NCBI GenBank assembly: GCA_973895155.1
Contig: OZ316892.1
Location: 11,284,001-11,348,000, forward strand
Origin: Marsupella aquatica
Taxonomy: Eukaryota; Marchantiophyta
Direction of reading: 5' to 3'
DNA: 64,000 bases
Shown here: positions 1-11,955 of the stretch, one piece after another
Layout of the letters: the number at the start of each line of letters is the position of its first letter
How positions within the stretch are numbered: the first letter of the stretch is position 1
Made by a program: the position numbers and the translations under genes
The notes under the pieces: generated by a model
Databases searched by the model: none
Seen by the model: only the letters and a program-made list of their open reading frames with translations
Told to the model about the DNA's origin: nothing

Positions 1-2137
1 ACTGGTGTAACTCCCGTCTATGTAGTCAGCCTACAGTTGCTATGAAGAGTCCACAACCCCACGGAAAAGCCCCAAACTGATTTCCATTCCTCAAATTGTT
101 TGTTTTGACCTTCAAACAATTTTACTATACAAATGCACCCAGATATGTTTTTTTGCCATTGATGAGAATAGAGGTCTGAAGAGCAGGCTGATTGGTAACC
201 ACCTTTCTTGCTAAAACTGTCTACTGCCAGTTTGTATTTGGAAGCTGACCTCTAATATTTAGAGATATAGGTTACCGATGGGGAGGCCATGATCCCCAAT
301 TTTTTTCTCCATCTGATTAATTCAGTTGGCCAAAAGGAGTACAGGTGGAGATGCCTTCAAGGTATCCATCTAGCAGTTTCCTTCTAGAAAGCCAGAAAAT
401 AACCTCACAGTAATCCTCCCAACCACTCACACAGTTCATGTTGAGGCTTTCGGTTGCCTTCGGACTAATCCTCACCTATTTAGTTGTCATCCAAACCCCA
501 GGCACTTCCCTTTTCTATTTTTTTCTGAAGCTAGACTCTGATTATTGATGTTACGAGTGATCCAATTAAAGTGGTTGTAATGGGTCTGTTGGCGGAACCT
601 TGTTTTTCATATTTAAACTGCCTGGACGGTCTCTCACACATCAACCCATGTGAGTTGGGACCTGCGGCCAATGCATGGCTTTACCAAGCCTTTGTCCATG
701 ACTCTCAGCGTGGTTTTTTAAGTGTGGGATGCCATTATCAGTAGGGACATGCCTTAAGGTGGCATTACAAAATGGAGGGAGCAATATTCCTGATGAGATT
801 AAATCTGGACCACATATCAAATGAAAATGGCTGCTTCATTCAACGGTTGAGATGGTCCAACCAATTCCAGACTGTGGTTCTTCCATTCAGGAGATTTGCA
901 TTTATTGAACTTCATTTCAAAAGATTTATGGTTTGGTGTCTATCATTAGAACAAGACCGGGCCCTTCGGTTTGCTTTGGTGAAAAAAATCACAAGTGCCA
1001 CCTAGTGGGATAAGTTTTAAAACTTGATTGTTTTTGCTAGTATGGCTATGTCACCTTCTGTGAAAGAGAATATGTCAAGAATATTTCTTATCTAATTTTC
1101 CTAGACTAGTATCTGATCTGTAGATCTCCCTAGATTTACGGATAACCATCAAATTCTGGTTACTGGGGTAAGTGGCTACGAGGTAAATGGGTAACGGAAG
1201 ACAAAGAGCCTGTAAAAATTTCCCAAAAGTAGGAAGACTTTTCAGTGAGGTGGAGTTTAGCTTAAGTTTGCCAGTAATAAAAACACTCCACGGACCCCAT
1301 GTCTAGTGGAGCCACCCTTTTATCATCCCAATGTGTTTTACTTTTGGGGCTGATCATCGAGAAACTGAAATTATTTGCCTGGGCCCATTTGATTGAATCC
1401 ATAGAGCATAAAATGCTGGTCCCCACTATTAGGTGTTTCCCTATGGTAGGACAGACATGAGGACGTCTTTGCGTGGCTTTTAGCCTAATGTGGCCATTAT
1501 TTTGAAGCAACCTAATGGATTTATTCCTGCTATTGATTGTACATAGTCATCCAGCTGCATAGAATCTTTGGCGTTTGGAGGACGTTTCATTGTAAGACAA
1601 TGATTTCCAACTATCCAAAAGTTGTTATAATGGCAGATTTTCACTTTTGTAACGTGTTCTTGGGCTTCTGACACGTGGCGCATGATAGCCACCAAACCAT
1701 ATGTTTTTGGTTGTTCCATCTGAGGGTTCATGGTGATTATTTGGAGTGTGGACTCAGCCTTATTTTATGGGTCAAAACAGAACCCTTCCAGTTTACCTAG
1801 TTTTCCTTTTGGTGAAAAGAACCTTCCAGTCTACCTTTCAACAAATTCTGTTACCTTACTTTTTGCTCCTGCAGTTGGCCTGAATACTCGAATGCATCTT
1901 TTCATAAATTCTTGTCAGTTGTCTTTAAAAGTTCAGTTCAAGTCACCCCACAGCAGAAAACTGTTCAATTATCCTTTTTTAATGAGGGGAAACTCAATTG
2001 CCTTTGTTGACCGCGCTCCTTGTACCTAATTATTATTTTTAAAATTAAAAGCAATTATTTATTGCAAGGCAGATTAGTTTTTCTTTTGCTGTAAAGCAGT
2101 TTTGACACGAGTGACACTACAAGAGAAAAAAAAGCTC
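1..2137. other. gene-free flank with dispersed-repeat remnants
   Basis: I see no supportable gene here. On the minus strand about 1065-1275 carries a copy of the dispersed repeat called family A below (the word GATCTCCCTAGATTTA, then GACTTTTCAGTGAGGTGGA). The minus strand at about 1480-1731 translates into a stretch vaguely like a LINE endonuclease (WIVGNHCL ... KDSMQLDDYV). It is broken by stops and I would not rely on it. Confidence 0.4.
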
Positions 2138-2237
2138 NNNNNNNNNNNNNNNNNNNNNNNNNNNNNNNNNNNNNNNNNNNNNNNNNNNNNNNNNNNNNNN
2201 NNNNNNNNNNNNNNNNNNNNNNNNNNNNNNNNNNNNN
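2138..2237. other. assembly gap of exactly 100 Ns
   Basis: One hundred consecutive Ns. That round number is the usual placeholder for a scaffold join of unknown size, so distances across this point are not reliable. Confidence 0.98.
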
Positions 2238-5200
2238 CCCGTTACTGTGATCCAACCCAACAACCACTGTAAGAGCATCTCCAACAACTGTGTCTTGACT
2301 GAACCCAGTATCTAAAATGCAAAAAGTTAGGTCCAACAAATCCTCTGTAATGTCGGGTGTAACATTGGAGACAATATAGAACTTTAACTTTTTACTGAGT
2401 TAGTTGATTTCCAAGTTCTATTGTAATGTACAGTAAAATAATACACTAAGGGTTGGGGCTGCGTTTCGTTTGACCACCACTTCTATTTACAGTAAACTTA
2501 AAAAGAGTGTTGTCTGACTGGGTATACATTCCTCATACTTACCAAACCCACTAATAGTTCGAGATGCTCTAAACAACCATGCGTCCTCCTAAACCCCAAC
2601 CCACCCAAAGCCAAATTTAGCCCATCGCTTCTGTAGATTGGCTCACACATTGCAGGACCGAACTACAATTAGTAAGTTCCCGTCCTAAACCCCGCCAAAC
2701 CGCAAAAGCCAAATTTAGTCCAATGCCAATGTAGAGATTGATTCCCACATGATGGCAACCTCTTGAAATGCATAATTTTATGTTCCTTTCGCTTTATGCA
2801 GGACTTGGGCAGAGAGTGAGGTCATGAGAATGACATCTCTGAGAGTCAATTTTAGGTGAATGCCCCGGTCAGTGTGTGTGTGTGTGTGTATGTGATGGCA
2901 AAACCGGGGCAATGTGGAAACAGTAATAAATGCGAACATGGGCAGGCGACATGGCAGATTCGATGGCGACGATGGTGGCCATGAAGCAAGCCAGGTCCAG
3001 AACATGCCATGACCATGCCCACCCCTGACATGACAATAGGACATGCAGCCTTCACTCCGATGATATCAGCGATGAGCGATGTGTTTATGCGCATCACGAT
3101 ATATCAGCTTTTAGCGTCAAGAAAACACTGATATATCATTGCCGGCGTTACATCGAAGGGGTTATGCACGGGCAGCCAGTCCACACGAACAGCAAGAACT
3201 TTCTATATGTGTGAAGTACAACCTACCCACTTACTTACCAGACTGCCCGGCCTGCCAATGGCGGTGCATTTGCACGAATTGGGTTCTTTCGTTCTTTCCC
3301 CTCTGATTCCGCTACAGGAATAGTAGAGGGTCGCAATATTGTGGATGGGGGACACGTTTTTAACGGAAGTGCGTCTGTTTTTATTTTTCTTCGGTCTGTT
3401 GCCGTGACACAAAAAGGGCGATTTTCGGTACTTCACGGTCACCTCGAATCCCGGCCCGGACTCGCCTGCTCTGTGGCGAAGTCCTCGAGTACGTACCGTG
3501 ACTCCATGAGAAGGGTGTTGGAATGAAAGGCGGTAGGGTTGGTTAACTAATTGACGGTCGTACTGCAGTAAGGGACGGTGCTGCCCACGCCGTACTGTAT
3601 TAAGTAAGCCGCTCATACGATAAAAACCTTTTACTGCTGACTGCGCGGTTGCCCGGAGTGGGAGTCTGATACAGCAGATCGTACTTGAACAGCCCCGATG
3701 GCGACGCCCGACCAACCATGCTTCTGATGAAATTTTTGGATAGAGTCTTGGAACAAATTTGTGGGTGAATTTACTGAATTGGGAGTTTTGCACTGGAACC
3801 GTGGGCACGGTGGCCCGCAGTTCTGAGCTGCCCGACGACGGGGAGCGTGTCGGAGTTTGGCGACTACATTAACCGGGAAGGAAATTCTTTTTCGCCATTG
3901 TCTGGGCCCCGTAGATCGCGATTGAGCGGATTTTTCGTCCAATCTGGGGGGTAATAGCAAGTGCTTCGGCGGATATGCGTCCCTGCCTGCCCGCCGAGGG
4001 GGATGATGCATCATTATTGGGCTGGCTGGGCTGGGGTTATTGGGCGAAGGCGGAAATCCGCGGGGGGGCTGATGCTGGGAGCCTGGGAGGGAAGGATTGA
4101 TGAGATTGGCGAAGGGGGTCCAGAGGCGGGTGGAAGGAGAAAAACGACCGAGATTCGCGATGATTGAGTCAGTTTTCTTTCTGTTTCCGCGTGAACCAGA
4201 TGGGAAGACAGCAGGTCCATGCCTTGCTTCACGGTGACTCGTAGTTGTGTGGTCAAAATGTCAAATGAAAGCTAAGAACTAAACAGCCCGTGTTTAGCGG
4301 GTGAATCGACGATCCCAGAGAACGGTCATTCTCGGGACAAGTCTGTGCTCGTCGATTCATTCACGAAGAGAACACCGGGCATTTGCCCCCGAGCCGAGAA
4401 TCCGCGATAAGTCAGTATTTCGAAGAATCGTCGGTACCAGGTCTACCAGTAATTGGTTGCGTTTCGTTGAATGCAATAATGGCCGCATCCGGGGCCGGTT
4501 AATTAACTAATTCATTAATGAATGAGGGCTACCTTAGCTCCCGTCCCGTTCCGTTTAGTCGTTTACTGTCTTGCTGCGAAGGTGGACAGCAGTGTGAATC
4601 CAGATTTGTCAGAGTTTTCAGGCCGTGGGGAAGGTTAGGAATAAGTAGAGTTTTGTATCATAAGACGACGACATTTTTGTTGCCGACCGTACGTTAGGTT
4701 GAATGACAAGGAATTGCCACGGGCTGGGGATCGCATGGCAAAGCATGGCATGGCATAGTTACATGGTACGGCACGACAGTCGATATTGGAAAAAGGACAT
4801 AGGTGCTGACACAGACGAAGGAGTCGTGAAGGCACGGGCACCGGCAAGGCACGTGTCAGGATTGGGTCACCACCAAGTGGCAGAGATGTGTCAGACGTGA
4901 GCAGAACTTAGTATCGTACAAGCGCTGAGGCCATGGACAGCGAACGGAAAGCAGCTTGGACGGACGGGGGGACAGAGGGGGCCCGGATGGACGGAAGGAG
5001 GGACCGCGACAACGTACCGGGAAAGATGTGGATAAGGACGGACAAACTCAAGTCGCCGGGCCGGTACGTAGGTTAGTCCGTCCGCCCGCCCGTCGGCCCG
5101 CCCGCCGACTGAATGCGGGCACAGAGGTACTGTCATTACGAAGATGAGACGGGGGGGAAGAATAGAAAGGGGGAGACCTGCGTTTTCTTTTCAGACTCTT

Positions 5201-5705
5201 TTTTTATTACTGAAAATAAAAATAAATGAGGAAGACTACTGTGGAATGACAAAGCGCAGCGTGATCAGTGACGGAGAATATCTTAATTACCTGCGCTACA
5301 CTGCGGACTAGAATGAGACTTCAAAGCGAGGCAGGCAGGCGAGCAGGCAGGCAGGCGAGCCCTGACGCGCGTCAGAAGAAAGCCATCACTCTGACGGAAC
5401 TGGGTGAGGCACGGCAAGCACAAGAGTGCAGCGTGGCCGGTGCGACTGGTGGGTACCATCGAAGCAGAGAGTCGTGCGATAAGAGTATTGCCCGAACATG
5501 ACTAGCAAATTGGGGAGTACCTAAACACCGTCAACAACGAAGAGACTGATGGCCGGGGTAAGCATTGCCTTGCCCTGTCTGTCCGCCCTTCTGTACAGTA
5601 GTTGGGACGAACTATGCTCTTCTGGGTACAGTAGTAAGTAACAGGGAAATGACTGGGAAGGGAGGGCAGGAAAGTCTCGCTTCCAAAAGGGGGTGTGGAG
5701 TGCTC
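2238..5705. other. intergenic sequence, no gene recognised
   Basis: A (GT)n tract lies at 2872-2889. From about 3100 to 5600 the composition is mixed to GC-rich, with short word repeats such as CGGACGG, CCGCCCG and GCAGGCAGGC. Open frames up to 201 codons exist on both strands, but they overlap each other, show no family motif and end randomly. Confidence 0.4.
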
Positions 5706-5783
5706 GGTTCAGCTCAACTCAAAGTTCAGCTCAACTCACGGTTCAGCTCAACTCAACTCACGGTTCAGCTCAACTCAACTCAA
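5706..5783. repeat. tandem GGTTCAGCTCAACTCA repeat
   Basis: Four imperfect head-to-tail copies of a unit built from TTCAGCTCAACTCA, with ACTCA sub-duplications. It is a simple minisatellite in the 3' flank of the GATA gene. Confidence 0.85.
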
Positions 5784-6007
5784 TTGAAATGAATGTAAAA
5801 TCTATCTACAAAAATACATCCTGGGTGGGGGATTCCCTTGGAGGCGGAGAAAAAGGAAGGCCGGTCAGTCAGTGAGAACCAATAAAGGACTGACTCCCTT
5901 TGCTTTGGTACTGTACCCGTATACTTACAACACCGGAACGAAAATTTGAGCACACTGCCCGGCATCTGACCGACGCTTCCTTTGGCATCTCCTTCTCTGT
6001 GAAGATT

Positions 6008-6044
6008 TCTGTCTGTCTGTCTGTCTCTGTCTGTCTGTCTGTCT
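6008..6044. repeat. (TCTG)n microsatellite
   Basis: A TCTG/CTGT tetranucleotide run with one interruption, in the 3' flank of the GATA gene. Confidence 0.9.
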
Positions 6045-6230
6045 ACAACTACTGTGTATCGAACCAGCGTCTAATGTAAATGTACTGGCCACCACCACAA
6101 CCACCAACCCGAAGCGTGGCAAAAAATAATATTTTTCCCAGTGTGGGGAAAATAATTTCGGCTCTCTCTCTCTCTCTCCTCTCATCTCAACTCTTCTCAA
6201 GGAACGAACAACAAGCGCAATAATCGACTG

Positions 6231-6274
6231 CAGTGTACTGTACTGTACTGTACTGCAGTGTACTGTACTGTACT
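6231..6274. repeat. (GTACT)n repeat with internal duplication
   Basis: Two blocks of CTGCAGTGTACTGTACTG-type sequence, a short pentanucleotide array. CT-rich sequence precedes it at about 6160-6200. Confidence 0.85.
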
Positions 6275-6677
6275 GCGTGCTGGCCGTGCTCGCTTTGCTG
6301 CATCTCCAATTCTCCATCTCCGCGTCCCAATCATGTACAGACAGTACCCGTCGACCGTCTCCGTGCCTCTATCCCTCTCGTTCGCCCGCATGTCGTCGCC
6401 GGTCAGTAATGAGTTCAGCAGCCCGTTCTTTCCCGTCGTCCCAAAGCCACGATTGAACGCTCTCTCGACTGCAGTAGTTGTGTGCAGTGTCGCGTGGTCG
6501 ATTGGAAATACGGTAGTACCCGTGGGTGTGCATGTGCGTGTGTCTCATCCGTGTCCTGTTCTGTCTGTCGTGTCGTGTCGTGTGTTGGGCCGGGAGGGAG
6601 GGGGGGGGAGAGGTTTCGAAAAAAAGAATTCATTCGACCATTTCGGGGAAAAAGGGGGGAAATGGTGATGAAGCTCA

Positions 6678-8779
6678 TCAGTTCTGGGAGCTGCTGCAAC
6701 CGCCGGCCGGGTCGTCCTCTAATGGGGGCGAGGAAGGGGAAGGAGGAGGAGATTGGGAGAGTGGATGAATTTGTTGCTGGTCCTTTTGACGACGCATTTC
6801 GAGAATCTTCTTATGCGAGTTAGAGTGCTTATGGCCGACGTAACCCGGGCTTCCCGCCGGCCTATACTCGGGGAGGAGGCGACCGGATTTGTAGCGGACC
6901 CCGCAGGCATTGCAGAGCGTCTTGGGGCCCATGGGACCGGCCCTCCACTGGGGGGTCCGTTGTGTGGCGCAATGCAAGCAGCGCCACGGTTGGGAGGCTG
7001 CTGCCCCTGCCCCTGCTCCTCCAGCTCCTGCTGCTCCCCCGTCCTTCTTTCCCCCGAGGGCGCTGCTGCTGCTGCCGCTCTTGCTGCTGCCGCTGCTGTT
7101 GGGCTTCCACGGCTTCTTCACCGTGGTGACGGCCTTGGGCGGTGGCGTCATCATGAGCAGAATGCTGCTGTGGTGTTGGTGGCGGCTGGTATTGTCGGCA
7201 GAGAGAGCGGAGGTCGATGACGAGCCTAGAAGAGCTCTTCCGTCTGCTGCTACTGCTCCTCCTGCTGCATCTGCCTCCTGAGACTGAGAAATAGAAATGA
7301 CGACGTTGGAGTCGGAGGAGAGGGACTCGGTGTCGGTGGAGGCAGAGGAAGCTGCAAGAATGCGAGAGTTGCCCCAAACGCGCCCGCCCGTGCGAGCGCG
7401 CTTGCTGCGAGCCCGGCCGGGAACGGAGAGGTCGCGGTAGAGGAGGAGGTTAGAGGAGGAATTATTATGGTGTTGATGGTTATTAGTTTGGGCGTTGTTG
7501 TTATCTGCGCAGCTGCCCGCCCGGGTGCTGCCTGAGCTGGCGCTGCTTTCTAAGACGGACACGGGACTCGCACTTTGGAAGCGGTCTTTGCAAGAGTTGT
7601 ATGATGACTCGAACTGCATGTCGTCGCAGCTCACAGAGAGGTCGTTGCAAGCCCTGGTGGGTGTTCCCCCCATGGAAAACGAGTCTTCCACGAATTTCGA
7701 CAGCCACTCCAGCTCGGCCAAATCGTCACACTGCATCATCAACGCGCATACGTGAGCGTTTCGGTGCGCAAGAGGCCGCCAGCGGCTACTCGAACATTAT
7801 ATTAAGTTACAAAGAAAAACCATAATATGCCCGTCCGTTCTTTTTAAGAAATATTCTCGAGGAAATAAAAACTGACACCCACGTGATCCACCTGTCTCTA
7901 CATTGTCAAGAATTTCTTTCGATGCACAGTGAACGACATGATTATTGACTTCATGTCCGTATTTCATAAATTCGAACTCGCATAATTCTTCCAGCCTTCG
8001 CAATCCCACGCGTTCCACAACGAAAACTGATCGAATGACATCGACGACAATAGTGGCGCGCATTGCAGAAGAGAACCGAAATGAGAGAAATTCAACACGA
8101 AATCTGTACCCCGTAACTTCAGAAGACGGACGAGGAGAAAAAAAAAAACTAAAACAGAAACTGAAGTAGAAGAGAAATTACTGGCAGATTGAGGCCTACA
8201 CGTGCACGCATGCTGAATGCGTTCAGGCAAGTATACGAACCTTTCTGTGACGTAAATTACAAAGTTTCCTTTCCGGGAAGAGAAGCAGGTTACTGGGAAT
8301 GGAACGGAGATGGAACGTTCAAATTTATCATCAGCTGCGTTACAGCTGGCTGACTCGCACCGTGCAATGCAACGGAAGCAAAAGCTGTTGGTCAACATAA
8401 TTATGTGAAACGTGTGGAGTGGAGCATATTTTAGAGCGAGCTTTCATGAATGATTTTAGCTGCGCAAGTAGCGGCGAAGAGAGGGAGCGGAGCTTACAGG
8501 AACGCATAGAACATCAGCAGCATGATCATCTGGTCCGGCGTCGAGGAGATGCTTGGTCCCAATGAGTGAGACACCTGCACTGTCACCGCTGACAGTTTCA
8601 CCGGCTGCTGCCGTGGTGACGGTAGAGTCCAGGCTAGAGAGATGGAAACTTTCACCGATCGGTCCGGCAATGTCTTCGTTAGAAAAGTCTAGCAAGTCGT
8701 CAATGTGAAAGGCGTCCCCCATTCCCAATGCTGCTGCTGCTGCTGAGGCGGCTCCTGCAAATGCGCTTTGGACCTCCAT
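6678..8779 (-). CDS. class A plant GATA zinc-finger transcription factor
   Basis: This is a nuclear sequence-specific DNA-binding regulator of the plant GATA family. Spliced model: exon 8779-8498 (94 codons), intron 8497-7731 (GTAAGC...GCAG), exon 7730-6678, giving 444 residues. The N-terminus carries [10 protein letters not shown] (24-33). The phase-0 junction restores [22 protein letters not shown], a hallmark of class A members. A basic [12 protein letters not shown] segment lies at 197-208. The zinc finger is CX2CX18CX2C, with Cys345, Cys348, Cys367 and Cys370, followed by [15 protein letters not shown], also typical of class A. Long Ser, Ala/Gly and Pro-rich linkers separate these blocks. 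The ATG at 8779 is preferred because it begins the conserved block and lies nine bases after a good acceptor (TTGTTACAG), which suggests a leader intron. Family assignment is firm; the exact DNA targets and process are not visible. Confidence 0.92.
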
Positions 8780-8787
8780 TCCACTAC

Positions 8788-11772
8788 CTGTAACAATCAT
8801 AAATAACAACAACCACCGTCACATGTAAGTGCACGAAATGTCACTCTCAACTGAAGCGCATTGATGGACACAATTTGAAACGAAATGTGGGCAATTTTGC
8901 CCAGGTTTCCAAGACCAAGACCATGCTTCCATACGAAGGGAACTGCTGTTTCCCGAACAAGGCAAAGTTAACGACATCAAAATGTCTTGAGACAGCCATT
9001 ATTTATACCAACCAGCCGAACCACACCAGAAAGTTAAAAAAATATTTGAAAAATTCGTTCGAATTGTATGAACCTCGCCGCTGGCAGATTTCAAATGTGC
9101 ACGCGGAGCAGGAAATGGTAATTTGAATGTGAGACACGGGTTGGTACATATGCTGTTTAGTGGTCTTTCGAGAGCCAGCGAAATACGTCTACACACATTA
9201 CTTTTCTTAAGGGGCCTGGCCGTCCAGTACATGAACGGTCCTCACATTTGAGACCAGTGTGTTCTTCCCGAACATGTTTATTGTCGTGCCGGCTTCAATA
9301 CGACACAACTATCGCAGACACACAGACGCAAGTTGGTAAGCCTGCTAGCTCACAAGCTCCAGTAACAATGACAGTAGAGGGCGTGCAGCAGAGCGCGGAA
9401 TTATTGCCAATTCCTAACTCTCCGTTTGCCACTTCTCACTTTGGCAGGGGCACACCAATTGGACAGGACAAAAGTTCACAGTGCTCGTTAGTTCGTTCAA
9501 TACTTGCTGAGTTCCCCAAAACCACCGACGGGACGTGGGTGACATTCGACAGTCTTCAAACTCCACTATCCACAGAAAAGGGGAAGGCAAAGACGAGAAG
9601 GACCACTCCGGCATTGCCCGCGGTTTTCTAATGACTGCAATGAGTAAAAACACTGCCGTTTACAATGATGCCCCGTGACAGTTGAAAAGAAAAAAGCCGA
9701 GGCAGATACCTACTTCAGGCGACCAAACCATAGGCCGCTAAGTATCGCCTATTCCTCAGCTGGGGCAACTGACAAGCCTCTTCTCCCCTGTTGCCTCGGG
9801 AGCAGAGGGAAGAGGAGAAATGACCGTGCAACAGAAATTAAAAAAAAGCAATGCTTTGCAATGCCTCCATAGGGTGGTGGTAGAATGTTTTCAGTCAGTT
9901 CCTTTCGAATACTTCATCCTCCAAGTGACTGACAGCCCTGTATCCTCACTCTCCTCAACTCAATTAGTGTGCATTCTTCCCCTGCTTCCTCTTGGCACGT
10001 CACCAAGTAAACCCAGACCATGCTAATCCTCACCTGACAGTTCAGTCTACACGCCCCCGTCCATTACCCTCGTGATTCATACCAGTCAGAAAATCCGAGG
10101 GAAGCATGCAGCCTCTACCGTCCCCTTCTGTGGAAACATATGTGGACTCTAGAATGGATGCCAATTAAATATGTCCTAAAAGTAAGACGAAGCAAACCAT
10201 ATTCAAACTTGGAGACACATCATGAGATAACCATTTTGGCAGCGGGGGGAAGTCGGGAACACAGTAGCCGGGAGCATGTGAGCGTACATGTAATGTTGCA
10301 GTCGGCCGAAATAAACAGCGAGGGATGTGTTTCGCAGTTTGCGCGGGTGTCCAATGCTGCACAGCGTGGATAGATGCTCTCTGCTCCACCTCAAAGTAAA
10401 GGAAGAATTTGAAATAGGCAAGACGGGCTAAATGAACAAATGAGTAGCAGAGAGGCTCGTCAACAAGGGTCTCCTGCTTGGGACGCTCCAATGTCCAGGA
10501 AGCAATATCAGTCTCTTGGCAGGCTCGAAGACAATCAACCACTCACTCTGTCGTATGCCACTACAGGTGCTGTGCTGCTCCTTCTGTGCTGTGCTGCTGC
10601 TGCCGCTATTGCCTGCGAGTTATTGCTGCTATTTCTCCTGTCACACTCCTGAAGAAGGAAAGGTCTCTCACACTAAAAACTCTTCCCCTACCTTCGCAAG
10701 TTGCTGATTCTGCTTCAAGCCTAAGATACATACATACACGCTTCGCGCAGGCACGCTCTGCTCTGCTCTGATTGCTTGCTTCCCTTGCCCAATTGTACGA
10801 ATGAAGTCTCGTATGCTCAACAAGATCAAGATTGAAGCTACTGCCGCTGCTTTGCTTGCCTGCTTGCTTTCCAGTGAGTGAAATCTTTCAAATCCTCGAC
10901 GGACGAGAGAGTCTCGCGAGACTTGTCCTGCCAAGTGCAACAAAGCCGGATTGAACGTGAAGGAAAGGTACAAGAGAAGGAGGAGCAGCGACGAGTCGAG
11001 TCGAGACGACACGACACAAGACGAGACGAGACGAAACCAGAGTGGAGAGGAGTCGAGAGAGGGCGTGTTGGAGAGAGGTGCCAAGAGCAGGTGCGGGAGA
11101 ATGTGTCAAGTCTCGAATGTGGTCGCGGAGGTCTGGGGCGGCCTGCCTTGCCTGCCTGCTTGGTCCGGCGAGTGTGGTTGGTCTTTGGGTCGGCAAGCAC
11201 GGGAAGAGAGCTCAGCTGCTCGTGCTACAAGAGTCCCGCACTATAGTAGAATAGAGTAGAGTAGGGTGGAGTAGAGTAGGGTAGAGTAGAGTGGAGTAGA
11301 GTAGAGAAGGCTACAATGGGACTGCCCGAGGGATGATGGATGATTCAGACCAGAGTGTAGGGGGGTGTGGGGAAAGCGCGAGTAGGTAGCAGTGCAAAGT
11401 GAGTGGGCACAGCAAAGAGCACAGAGCAAATGGACTGCGTAAAAGCGCGCTCCCTCTCAAGGCTGCAGACATGAGGAGCACTCGGGGAAAGCCAACACGG
11501 TCAGCGCCGAGCAAGTAGCGAGAAGCGGGGCGAACATTTTCATCGTGAAACAAGGCGGGCCACCTCTCCGGGCAGCGCAAGAAGTAGACGGAGAAGACGG
11601 GCCCGGCTGGCGGGCAGCAGAGGAGAGGTGTACACACGAACTGTGGGGTGTGAACGGGGCAGACCAAACCGGGCGAGCCACGCACGCACGCACGCACTCC
11701 ACGACACAATCACAACTGCGAGCCGAGCGAGCATGAAGCCCGGTCAGGTCCAGGTCCATGTGGGTTACTTAC
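8788..11772 (-). other. possible 5'-UTR intron of the GATA gene
   Basis: Reading on the minus strand, a consensus donor (GG|GTAAGT) at 11772 and an acceptor (GATTGTTACAG) at 8788 would remove about 3 kb and place the start codon nine bases into the next exon. The interval holds no recognisable gene. It contains CT/GA-rich low complexity (10.6-11.1 kb) and an AGTAG-type array at 11243-11309. Other donors are possible; only transcripts can settle it. Confidence 0.3.
11243..11309. repeat. AGTAG/GTAGA pentanucleotide array
   Basis: Imperfect runs of TAGAGTAGAGTAGGGTGGAG-type sequence, a microsatellite inside the predicted leader intron of the GATA gene. Confidence 0.85.
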
Positions 11773-11829
11773 CCGTCCGGGGTCTAGGCCAGCTACAGCG
11801 CTTTTACTACTACTACTCTGTTACTACCA

Positions 11830-11865
11830 CTACCGGAGCAGGGACATGAGTGACGAATGAATCAT
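11830..11865 (-). other. candidate upstream ORF in the GATA leader
   Basis: If transcription starts just below the TATA box at 11.95 kb, the leader exon contains a complete short reading frame, MIHSSLMSLLR followed by a stop. This depends wholly on the leader model being right. Confidence 0.2.
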
Positions 11866-11947
11866 ACCTGTCAAGCCCTTTTCGCGACGGGCACCCCAGA
11901 AGCACCAATTATTTGACCCCCCCGTGATCCGGCTGTTCTTCAAAAAC

Positions 11948-11955
11948 TTTTATAC
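11948..11955 (-). promoter_or_regulatory. candidate TATA box for the GATA gene
   Basis: TATAAAAG on the minus strand in a GC-rich setting. It lies about 180 bases upstream of the consensus GTAAGT donor that would end a noncoding first exon. Position and orientation suit a promoter, but TATA-like words are common, so this is inference. Confidence 0.3.

Noticed and set aside
3203-3808. 201-codon minus-strand open frame
   Set aside because: Overlaps other open frames on both strands, has no recognisable domain, and sits in GC-biased sequence where long frames occur by chance.
7731-7742. Start of the GATA second exon as an independent gene start
   Set aside because: The open frame there has no ATG at its start, and a good acceptor (GATGATGCAG) at 7731 joins it to the exon carrying the conserved N-terminus.
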